This document shows, one piece after another, positions 56,875 to 64,000 of a stretch of 64,000 nucleotides of DNA. Numbering within the stretch: the stretch's first letter is position 1; each line of letters opens with the position of its first letter. The DNA is from Planococcus antarcticus DSM 14505 (GTDB lineage: Bacteria > Bacillota > Bacilli > Bacillales_A > Planococcaceae). A model generated the notes under the pieces. The model saw only the letters and a program-made list of their open reading frames with translations, ran no database searches and was not told the DNA's origin. The DNA lies in contig NZ_CP016534.2 in NCBI RefSeq assembly GCF_001687565.2, positions 1,368,501-1,432,500 of the forward strand, given 5' to 3'. Both the position numbers and the translations under genes were made by a program.

Positions 56875-58092
56875 ATGGAAACCAAACACCCATTTTTGCC
56901 AATTATAATCGGCACAGACATGAACGCTTACAACATGGCCATTTCTTTTCACGAAGCATATGGCATCAAACCGATTTTAGTCGGTAAAGAACATTTATCA
57001 TTTACTTCATTGAGCACGATTACTGAAACTATTGAGTTGCGCTCCGGTCTGGCTGACGATTCCCAATTTGCAGATATACTGATCGATATCGCCCACAAGT
57101 ACAGGGCTCCAGGCAAGACCCTTTTGCTGATTGGTACAAACGATCTTTATGTACGCCTGATTATTGAAAACGCTAAAATTCTTCGTGAGCATTACGTCTT
57201 CAATTATATCAATGAAAATTTGATGAACCAGTTGCAGGTTAAAGCGAATTTCTATCAGCTTTGTAAAGTACACGGTATCGAAACGCCGACAACTTTCTTC
57301 TATGACTGCAATTCGGCAGCGCCATTCGAGGAAGAGATGATGTTCCCGGTCATCATCAAGCCAAGCAACGGCATCGAATACAGCAGAAACAAGTTTGAAG
57401 GACAGCAGAAAGTTTATAAGGTCGAAAGTCCGAAAGAGATGTTCAAAGTAATCCAGCAAATCAAGGCAGGCGGCTACCGCGACGAATTAATCATCCAGGA
57501 TTATATTCCGGGAGACGATACCTTTATGTGGGATTCGGTCATCTATGCCAATTCAAAAGGAAAAACACAATTAGTGACGTTTGCACAGGTTGTCTTGCAA
57601 GAACACACAGTGACGGCAATTGGAAACTATACGGCACTGATCACTCGTTTTGACAAAGATATGATGGTCAAACTACAGAACTTTCTAGAAGCAGTTGGCT
57701 ACAATGGGTTTGCAAACTTTGATTTGAAATACGATGCACGCGACAATAAGTTCAAAGTGTTTGAAGTGAATATTCGACAAGGCCGCTCAAGCTACTATGT
57801 CACTGCCCTTGGTCATAATATGGCTGAGTATTTTGTCGATGATTTAATTTATCAGATTGATAAGCCTGTTACGTATTTAAATGAAGATTTCCTGTTCACT
57901 GTTGTACCAAAAGCTGTCTTGCGTAACTTTGTCGCTAATAAAGCTGTGCTTAAAGACATTAAGCGCTTGATTAAGAAGGGGCAATACGGCAACCCGTTAT
58001 TCTACAAACAAGATAAGCACCTGAAACGAAAGTTTTATCTGTTGGCGCGCCAAGTGAATTATTACAAGAAGTATAAAAAAAATCAATGGTAA
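56875..58092 (+). CDS. ATP-grasp ligase, D-aspartate/D-glutamate ligase-like
   Basis: 405 residues. N terminus HPFLPIIIGTDMNAYNMAIS and the ATP-grasp core (FPVIIKPSNGIEY; DELIIQDYIPGDD; ANFDLKYD; VFEVNIRQGRSSYYV) resemble the D-aspartate ligase Asl-fm of Enterococcus faecium, which adds D-Asp to the lysine of peptidoglycan precursors. Planococcus walls have Lys-D-Glu bridges, so a D-Glu or D-Asp bridge ligase is a good guess; this is inference. AGGAGG ribosome site; 14 bases after phoR and probably co-transcribed with phoPR. The C-terminal 60 residues are strongly basic, suggesting membrane or wall-precursor association. Confidence 0.78.
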   Translation: METKHPFLPIIIGTDMNAYNMAISFHEAYGIKPILVGKEHLSFTSLSTITETIELRSGLADDSQFADILIDIAHKYRAPGKTLLLIGTNDLYVRLIIENAKILREHYVFNYINENLMNQLQVKANFYQLCKVHGIETPTTFFYDCNSAAPFEEEMMFPVIIKPSNGIEYSRNKFEGQQKVYKVESPKEMFKVIQQIKAGGYRDELIIQDYIPGDDTFMWDSVIYANSKGKTQLVTFAQVVLQEHTVTAIGNYTALITRFDKDMMVKLQNFLEAVGYNGFANFDLKYDARDNKFKVFEVNIRQGRSSYYVTALGHNMAEYFVDDLIYQIDKPVTYLNEDFLFTVVPKAVLRNFVANKAVLKDIKRLIKKGQYGNPLFYKQDKHLKRKFYLLARQVNYYKKYKKNQW

Positions 58093-58166
58093 ATTTACAG
58101 GAGCTCAACACCAGCTTCATAATTGGGTGGTAAGGTTTAATAGAACCCCCTTCAACCGCATGATTT

Positions 58167-58205
58167 GAAAAAGAGTCCCTTCCCCGGGCTCTTTTTCTTT
58201 TTTTA
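58167..58205 (+). terminator. Terminator after the ATP-grasp gene
   Basis: Stem GAAAAAGAG...CTCTTTTTC with GC-rich tip and further T-run. Confidence 0.85.
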
Positions 58206-58262
58206 TGAAACTATTTCACTATTATTCCGTATACTGGGTAACAAGGAAAAGGGGGACGTACC

Positions 58263-59243
58263 ATGACAACGAAAAAAATGTTGGCGGTGATTGGATTATC
58301 TATTGCTGGAATCTTTCTGCTCATCGCAGTTTTTACTTCTTGGTATACAGTAGATGAATCTGAACAAGCAGTCATCATCACATTTGGTGTAGCCAATGAA
58401 ACCATTACCGAAGCCGGATTGCACTTTAAGATGCCTTGGCCAATCCAAAAAGCAGAAATCCTGTCGAAAGAAACCTATAGTCTGCAATTTGGCTATAACC
58501 AGAACGAAGAAGGCGAGATTGTGGCATTTGATAAGGAAACCAAGATGATTACTGGAGATGAAAATATCGTTTTGACAGATCTGGTGGTCCAGTGGAAAAT
58601 CACTGACCCCAAAAAATACTTATTCAATGCAGAAGCCCCTCAAGACATTCTGCACGACGCAACATCAGCTTCCATCCGCTCAATTATCGGTAACTCGTTA
58701 ATTGACGATGCATTGACTTCCGGGAAAGCGGAAATTGAAGCCGAGACGCGTGATTTGCTTGCCTCGTTGATTGAAAAATACGATATCGGCATCACGGTTC
58801 TAGCTGTCAAGCTGCAGGATGTGGAGCTGCCGAACGAAGAAGTGCGCGCGGCATTTACGAATGTAACAGATGCCCGGGAAACAATGAACACAAAAATCAA
58901 TGAAGCCAAAAAATACGAAAACCAAAAGCGCAACGAAGCTTTAGGAGAAAAAGCGGCGATCAATTCGCGTGCAGAGGGTCAGAAAGTGTCACGAGTCCAG
59001 CAAGCAACAGGAGACGTCGCGTTATTCGATAAGTTGTATGTGGAATACGAAGCTAATCCAGAAGTCACCAAACAGCGGATCATCATGGAAACTTTGGAAT
59101 CGGTCCTGCCGAACGCCAAATTATACATCATGAATGATGAAGGCGGCACAATGAAATACCTGCCGTTGGATGGTTTACAAACAGCCGTCCCACCAGCAGC
59201 TGAAGCAGAAGAAACAGCAGGAGAAGAAGGGGGAAGCAACTAA
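58263..59243 (+). CDS. hflK: HflK-like SPFH membrane protein
   Basis: 326 residues. One N-terminal membrane helix (about 8-28), then an SPFH/band-7 domain (TVDESEQAVIITFG; GLHFKMPWPIQKAEI; VQWKITDPKKYLFN) and a coiled C terminus ending in an acidic Ala/Glu tail. HflK and HflC form a cage around FtsH in E. coli and modulate proteolysis. The pair is not universal in Firmicutes. Terminal base shared with hflC (TAATG). No ftsH nearby. Confidence 0.88.
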   Translation: MTTKKMLAVIGLSIAGIFLLIAVFTSWYTVDESEQAVIITFGVANETITEAGLHFKMPWPIQKAEILSKETYSLQFGYNQNEEGEIVAFDKETKMITGDENIVLTDLVVQWKITDPKKYLFNAEAPQDILHDATSASIRSIIGNSLIDDALTSGKAEIEAETRDLLASLIEKYDIGITVLAVKLQDVELPNEEVRAAFTNVTDARETMNTKINEAKKYENQKRNEALGEKAAINSRAEGQKVSRVQQATGDVALFDKLYVEYEANPEVTKQRIIMETLESVLPNAKLYIMNDEGGTMKYLPLDGLQTAVPPAAEAEETAGEEGGSN

Positions 59244-60214
59244 TGGAACCGAATAAACCCTTAGACGAAGTGAAGAAATTCAACCCTTACGAAAGACCAA
59301 AAAAGAACAAAGAACCGAGAGATCCCATCGATTTCAAGAAATACTGGAAACTGATTGTGGGTCTAGTTGTGGCATTTGTTCTTTTGCTTATCGTCCTGAC
59401 GAATGTGTATGTTGTAAAAGAAAATGAATACCGCGTCGTCCGCCAATTCGGCGAAGTGGTAAAAATCCAGGAAGAGCCGGGCATTAAGATGAAGATTCCG
59501 TTCATCCAAAGTGTCATGACTTTGCCAAATTACCAAATGACCTACGATGTTTCAGAAGCGGAAATCAACACAAAAGATAAGAAACGCATCATCATTGACA
59601 ATTACGCCGTCTGGCATGTAGTAAATCCGTTAAATCTCATTTCGAATGCAGGGACCATCGTCAATGCTGAATCACGGATGGAAGAGTTCATTTATTCCGT
59701 CGTTCGGACAGAGCTGGGACAATTGAATTACGATGAAATCATCAATGATGAAAATTCATCCCGCGGCAGCTTGAACGATAATGTCACGGCGAAAGTCAAT
59801 GAATTACTGGAGAAAGACCAATACGGCATCCAGGTGCTGGATGTCCGCATAAAGCGCACGGATTTGCCGGAGGAAAATGAACAATCCGTCTATACGCGGA
59901 TGATTTCCGAACGTGAATCCACGGCTCAGGATTACCTGTCCCAGGGAGATGCAAAAAAACGTGAAATGGAAGCGCAGGCTGACCGTGAAGCACAGGAAGT
60001 AATTGCCACTGCCCGCAAGGAAGCTGCATTGATCCAGGCGGAAGGGGAATCGGAAGCTGCTAAAATTTATAACGAGTCGTTCTCGAAAGATGCGGAATTC
60101 TATGAACTCTACCGTTCGCTTGAATCCTATAAGAAAACGATTGGCGAGGACACGGTGATTATTCTACCGTCGGATTCACCCTATGCGGATATCTTATCCG
60201 GTAATTACGAATAA
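59243..60214 (+). CDS. hflC: HflC-like SPFH membrane protein
   Basis: 323 residues. A 35-residue basic N terminus, a membrane helix (about 37-55: LIVGLVVAFVLLLIVLTNVY), SPFH domain (YVVKENEYRVVRQFGEVVKI; EPGIKMKIPFIQSV), then a long coiled coil with REAQEVIATARKEAALIQAE and the typical FSKDAEFYELYRSLESYKK ending. One-base overlap with hflK implies coupled synthesis and a heteromer. Confidence 0.9.
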   Translation: MEPNKPLDEVKKFNPYERPKKNKEPRDPIDFKKYWKLIVGLVVAFVLLLIVLTNVYVVKENEYRVVRQFGEVVKIQEEPGIKMKIPFIQSVMTLPNYQMTYDVSEAEINTKDKKRIIIDNYAVWHVVNPLNLISNAGTIVNAESRMEEFIYSVVRTELGQLNYDEIINDENSSRGSLNDNVTAKVNELLEKDQYGIQVLDVRIKRTDLPEENEQSVYTRMISERESTAQDYLSQGDAKKREMEAQADREAQEVIATARKEAALIQAEGESEAAKIYNESFSKDAEFYELYRSLESYKKTIGEDTVIILPSDSPYADILSGNYE

Positions 60215-60221
60215 GGCTATG

Positions 60222-60278
60222 GCCGTCATTTCTCTTCTATTTGCCCACGTGGTAAAATAAAAGGAATGACGGCTTTTT
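60222..60278 (+). terminator. Possible terminator after hflC
   Basis: GCCGTCATT pairs with AATGACGGC followed by T6, but the loop is about 33 bases, so strength is uncertain. Confidence 0.5.
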
Positions 60279-60296
60279 TATGGAAGGGGTAATTTT

Positions 60297-62915
60297 GTGG
60301 CAAAGAAAATACTTTTATTAGATGGCAACAGCTTGGCGTATCGTGCGTTTTTCGCCTTGCCACTGTTGACCAATGAAAACGGCATCCACACCAATGCTGT
60401 ATACGGATTTACCATGATGCTTCAAAAAATACTGGACGAAGAAAAGCCAACGCATATGATTGTGGCTTTTGATGCGGGAAAAACAACTTTCCGCCATGAA
60501 ACTTTCAGTGAATACAAAGGTGGACGGCAAAAGACGCCGCCTGAGTTGTCGGAACAATTTCCTTACCTAAGAAAATTGCTCGATGCCTACCGGATCAAAC
60601 GCTACGAATTGGACAATTACGAGGCGGATGATATTATCGGAACCTTGAGTCTCGAAGCAGAGCGAGAAGGTGACGAAGTCGTGGTCATTTCAGGAGACAA
60701 AGATTTGACGCAACTGGCTTCGCCTTCAACAACGGTTTATATCACGCGGAAAGGCATCACCGATATCGAGAAGTATACGGTTGAGCACATCAAGGAGAAA
60801 TACGGCTTGACGCCCAATCAGATCATTGATATGAAAGGTCTCATGGGCGATGCTTCCGACAACATTCCTGGCGTGCCAGGAGTCGGTGAAAAAACGGCGC
60901 TGAAGCTGTTGGCAGCACACGGCTCTGTCGAAGGTGTCTATGAAGCGATTGAGCAACAAAAAGGCAAAATGAAAGAAAAACTGGTCGCCAATGAAAATCT
61001 CGCCTACATCAGCAAGCAGCTGGCGACGATCGAACGCAATGCGCCGATCGACATCAAGATTGAAGAATTGAGCTATGCAGGTCCAGACCAGGACGAATTA
61101 GTGAAAATATGGAATGAATTGGCGTTTAAATCCTTATTAGAGAAAATGGAGTATACAGCAGAAGAAACGGTCAAAGAAGAATTGACGTTCGAAGTGCTGA
61201 CAAGCATCAATCCCTCGATATTGAAAGACGAGATGGCGGTTCATCTGGAGCTGTACGACGAACATTATCATAGTTGCGATTTGCTTGGGGTTTCTTTAGC
61301 AACTGAAACGGCAACCTATGTAATTCCAATGGCAGTCGCTGAGCAATCGGAGGAATTCCGTACTTGGTTTAAAGATCCATCAAGAAAGAAATTCATGGCA
61401 GATTCCAAAGCGGCGACTGCGGCATTTCTGCGCGTCGGCATTGAACTAAAAGGTGTCGACTTCGACTTGATGTTGGGTGCTTATATTGTCAATCCATCTT
61501 TGACTTACACGGATATGGCGAGCATCGTCCAGGAATACGGCTATAAGGACGTGTCGACAAACGAGCAAATTTACGGCAAAGGCGCTAAAAAGAAAGTGCC
61601 GGAAGAGTCGATCCTCAACGAGCATATTGCCAGAAAAGCACGCACCATCTGGAAAGTCCGTCCGTTGGTCATGGAAAAACTTGAAGACAATGAGCAATTT
61701 GATTTATACGATAAATTGGAGCTGCCATTGGCAAGCGTTTTGGGGCAAATGGAGTCACTAGGCGTCAAAGTCGACCGTGATCAATTATCTGAAATGGGCA
61801 AGGAATTGTCTCATAAACTGGAGAAAATCGAATCGGATATTTATGGGCTTGCCGGACAAGAGTTTAATATCAATTCACCTAAACAATTAGGTGTCATCTT
61901 GTTTGAAAAACTAGGATTGCCAGCTTTAAAGAAAACCAAAACCGGCTACTCGACAGCAGCGGATGTACTTGAAAAATTGGAAGGGCAGCACGAAATCATT
62001 TCTCACATTCTAATGTATCGTCAGCTCGGCAAACTTTTGTCTACTTATATAGAAGGTTTATTAAAAGAAATTCACGAGGATGGCAAAGTCCATACCCGTT
62101 TCCAACAGGCTCTGACAACAACAGGCCGGCTTAGTTCAACCAATCCGAACTTGCAAAACATCCCGGTGCGTCTTGAAGAGGGACGGAAAATCCGTAAAGC
62201 CTTTGTTCCTTCAGAACCTGGCTGGGTGATGGTTGCTGCCGATTATTCACAAATTGAATTGCGTGTTTTGGCAGATATGTCAGAAGATGAGCGTTTGGTT
62301 CAAGCTTTTAAAGATGACCGTGATATTCATACAACAACGGCCAGTGATGTTTTTCATGTTCCTGAAAAACAAGTGACTGGGGACATGCGCCGAGCTGCTA
62401 AAGCTGTTAACTTTGGGGTAGTTTATGGCATCAGTGATTATGGTTTGTCTCAAAACCTGAACATTCCTCGTAAAGAAGCGGCGGACTTTATTGAACGTTA
62501 TTTTGCCAGCTTTCCTGGCGTCAAAAGCTATATGACGACTATTGTTTCAGATGCAAAGCGTGATGGGTTTGTTACGACGTTGATGAACCGGAGACGCTAT
62601 TTACCGGATATTACGAGCTCTAACTTTAATTTGCGTAGCTTTGCAGAACGTACAGCGATGAATACACCGATTCAAGGCAGTGCAGCAGACATCATAAAAA
62701 AAGCAATGATCGATATGGATGCAGCTCTAGAGCGTGAAGAGATGCAGACGAGAATGCTGCTGCAGGTGCACGATGAATTGATTTTCGAGGCGCCACCAGA
62801 GGAATTGGATAAGTTGATGGAATTGGTTCCCGAAGTGATGGAAAACGCAGTGAAGCTAATCGTTCCATTAAAAGTGGACATCGCGCATGGCGCTACCTGG
62901 TACGATACGAAATGA
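60297..62915 (+). CDS. polA: DNA polymerase I
   Basis: Gap filling and Okazaki fragment processing. 872 residues, GTG start (GGAAGGGG upstream). Domains: 5' nuclease (1-290; LLDGNSLAYRAFFALP, GDASDNIPGVPGVGEKTA), a 3'-5' exonuclease-like domain lacking the DxE metal motif (VHLELYDEHY region), so proofreading is inactive as in Bacillus, and the polymerase (ADYSQIELRVLAD, RRAAKAVNFGVVYG, QVHDELIFE). mutM follows 15 bases later; the repair cluster polA-mutM-coaE matches Bacillus. Confidence 0.97.
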   Translation: MAKKILLLDGNSLAYRAFFALPLLTNENGIHTNAVYGFTMMLQKILDEEKPTHMIVAFDAGKTTFRHETFSEYKGGRQKTPPELSEQFPYLRKLLDAYRIKRYELDNYEADDIIGTLSLEAEREGDEVVVISGDKDLTQLASPSTTVYITRKGITDIEKYTVEHIKEKYGLTPNQIIDMKGLMGDASDNIPGVPGVGEKTALKLLAAHGSVEGVYEAIEQQKGKMKEKLVANENLAYISKQLATIERNAPIDIKIEELSYAGPDQDELVKIWNELAFKSLLEKMEYTAEETVKEELTFEVLTSINPSILKDEMAVHLELYDEHYHSCDLLGVSLATETATYVIPMAVAEQSEEFRTWFKDPSRKKFMADSKAATAAFLRVGIELKGVDFDLMLGAYIVNPSLTYTDMASIVQEYGYKDVSTNEQIYGKGAKKKVPEESILNEHIARKARTIWKVRPLVMEKLEDNEQFDLYDKLELPLASVLGQMESLGVKVDRDQLSEMGKELSHKLEKIESDIYGLAGQEFNINSPKQLGVILFEKLGLPALKKTKTGYSTAADVLEKLEGQHEIISHILMYRQLGKLLSTYIEGLLKEIHEDGKVHTRFQQALTTTGRLSSTNPNLQNIPVRLEEGRKIRKAFVPSEPGWVMVAADYSQIELRVLADMSEDERLVQAFKDDRDIHTTTASDVFHVPEKQVTGDMRRAAKAVNFGVVYGISDYGLSQNLNIPRKEAADFIERYFASFPGVKSYMTTIVSDAKRDGFVTTLMNRRRYLPDITSSNFNLRSFAERTAMNTPIQGSAADIIKKAMIDMDAALEREEMQTRMLLQVHDELIFEAPPEELDKLMELVPEVMENAVKLIVPLKVDIAHGATWYDTK

Positions 62916-62930
62916 CAGGAGGGCAACAAT

Positions 62931-63800
62931 ATGCCTGAACTTCCGGAAGTGGAAGGTGTCGTTCGACAGATCCGCCCCGTGTCCGTTGGAAAAAAGATTG
63001 AGGCAGTAGCGGTTTCAGATACGATCCGCGTGTCGAAAACAAATGGCAAGGAAGCGATCATCAAACGGATGGAAGCTGACCGGTTTATCGAAAGCTTGGT
63101 CGGTGCACAAATCATCCGTGTCGAGCGGCGCAGTAAATACATTTATTTTACATTGCGAAAAGACAATGAATTCTTATTGGTCAATCATTTAGGGATGTCT
63201 GGAGCTTGGTTTTATATCGACCAGCTTCAGTCGATTCCAGAGGACAAATTCCGACGCCACGTACATGTCGTATTGACATTGAGCGATGGTAAGCTATTGG
63301 CATTTTCTGATATCCGAAGATTCGGGGAGATGCGGGTTTTGCAGGAAGAAGCGGATTTCCCGCCTTTGCTGCTGATGGCACCAGAGCCTTTCGAGGCAGT
63401 GGCACTTGAACATTTTCTATTGAGGGCGGAAAGTTCCAAATACAAGAACAAGGCAATCAAAGAAGTCATTATGGATGGCCAAGTCATTTCTGGCTGTGGC
63501 AATATTTATGCAACCGAAGCACTTTTTAAAATGAAGATTCATCCAAAGCGGTCGGCTAGCCGCATCAGTAAAAAGCGCAAAGTGGAATTATTCGAGACGG
63601 TCGTTGCCATTCTTCTGGAAAGCATAGAAGCAGGAGGCAGTACGATATCGGATTACCGCAATATTAACGGTGAATCGGGTAGCATGCAAAACCGTTTCGG
63701 CATGTATGGAAAAAAACAATGTGCAGATTGCGGCACTGCAACAAAAACCCTGAAAATCGGCGGAAGGGCTTCAATGTATTGCCCGAGCTGCCAGAAATGA
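62931..63800 (+). CDS. mutM: Formamidopyrimidine-DNA glycosylase
   Basis: Excises 8-oxoguanine and Fapy lesions. 289 residues: catalytic N-terminal MPELPEVE (Pro and Glu after Met removal), HLGMSGAWF, the QVISGCGNIYATEALF helix-two-turn-helix, and a C-terminal zinc finger CADC...CPSC. AGGAGGG ribosome site. Slightly longer than usual (about 274), with small insertions. Confidence 0.96.
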   Translation: MPELPEVEGVVRQIRPVSVGKKIEAVAVSDTIRVSKTNGKEAIIKRMEADRFIESLVGAQIIRVERRSKYIYFTLRKDNEFLLVNHLGMSGAWFYIDQLQSIPEDKFRRHVHVVLTLSDGKLLAFSDIRRFGEMRVLQEEADFPPLLLMAPEPFEAVALEHFLLRAESSKYKNKAIKEVIMDGQVISGCGNIYATEALFKMKIHPKRSASRISKKRKVELFETVVAILLESIEAGGSTISDYRNINGESGSMQNRFGMYGKKQCADCGTATKTLKIGGRASMYCPSCQK

Positions 63801-63809
63801 GGTTGGATG

Positions 63810-64000
63810 ATGATCATTGGATTAACAGGCAGTATTGCCAGTGGGAAAAGTACGGTATCCGGCATGCTGAAAAGTTGGGGCTATCCGATCGTTGATGCAG
63901 ATCTAGTGGCGCGCTTAGTAGTAGAACCGAGTTCAGAGACCTTAGAGCAAATTACGGAGGCATTTGGATCTGATGTGATAAAAGAAGACGGGACAATGGA
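63810..64000 (+). CDS. coaE: Dephospho-CoA kinase, partial (window end)
   Basis: The last step of CoA synthesis. The first 63 codons are visible, starting MIIGLTGSIASGKSTVSGML with the P-loop SIASGKST and IVDADLVAR. Start 63810 is preferred: GAGG lies 7 bases upstream; an ATG at 63807 is adjacent. It follows mutM by 9 bases. In B. subtilis ytaF lies between mutM and coaE; here it is absent. Confidence 0.93.
   Translation, partial: MIIGLTGSIASGKSTVSGMLKSWGYPIVDADLVARLVVEPSSETLEQITEAFGSDVIKEDGTM

Overview
This is a contiguous piece of a low-to-moderate G+C Firmicutes chromosome. Gene order follows the Bacillus subtilis ccpA-acuABC-acsA-tyrS-rpsD-ezrA-thiI-sppA-tpx-ytxK ... ytkL-ytoI-nrnA-dnaE-accDA-pfkA-pyk-citZ-icd-mdh-phoPR-polA-mutM-coaE segment. 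Sporulation-linked genes that B. subtilis carries in this segment (ytrH, ytrI, ytvI, ytaF) are absent. An ATP-grasp ligase resembling D-aspartate/D-glutamate ligases is present, and long GC-rich interspersed repeats sit between genes. Together these point to a non-sporulating member of the Planococcaceae (Planococcus/Planomicrobium-like). That assignment is an inference from gene content, not a database match.

Layout. 0-6 kb: ccpA, a MITE-like repeat, then the acetate-activation locus, with acuABC divergent from acsA; acuC carries an in-frame stop. 6-16 kb: a class A penicillin-binding protein with an acidic tail, tyrS behind a tyrosine T-box, a SigB-type stress gene, a cytosolic cobalamin-binding-like protein, an RsbR paralogue with a SigB-type promoter, rpsD, and a cre-preceded methionine gamma-lyase. 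16-22 kb: msrC-like fRMsr, hisJ, ezrA, and nifZ-thiI for tRNA thiolation. 22-31 kb: a decayed acyl-CoA synthetase, rarD, sppA-yteJ, an unusual one-cysteine tpx, ytxK, a decayed RDD protein, and an NhaC-family transporter behind a second tyrosine T-box, then uspA and phnA. 31-41 kb: queCDE behind a preQ1-I riboswitch, an MDR reductase, a second uspA, ald, a Xaa-Pro peptidase, ytkL, ytoI, ytpI and nrnA. 41-54 kb: dnaE, a FadR-type regulator with accDA, pfkA-pyk, fxsA, citZ-icd and mdh. 54-64 kb: a MaoC-domain protein, phoPR, the ATP-grasp ligase, hflKC, polA, mutM and the start of coaE.

The genes form a central-carbon block: glycolysis (pfkA, pyk), TCA entry (citZ, icd, mdh), acetate activation (acsA with its acetylation switch) and fatty-acid precursor supply (accDA). 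The master catabolite regulator CcpA is in the same window, and cre-like sites precede mgl and citZ. Two tyrosine T-boxes suggest a small tyrosine regulon (tyrS plus a candidate tyrosine transporter). SigB-type promoters precede both a stress protein and an RsbR-family stressosome protein. No integrated phage, complete insertion sequence, CRISPR array, rRNA or tRNA gene was seen. The accessory content is limited to repeats and two gene relics.
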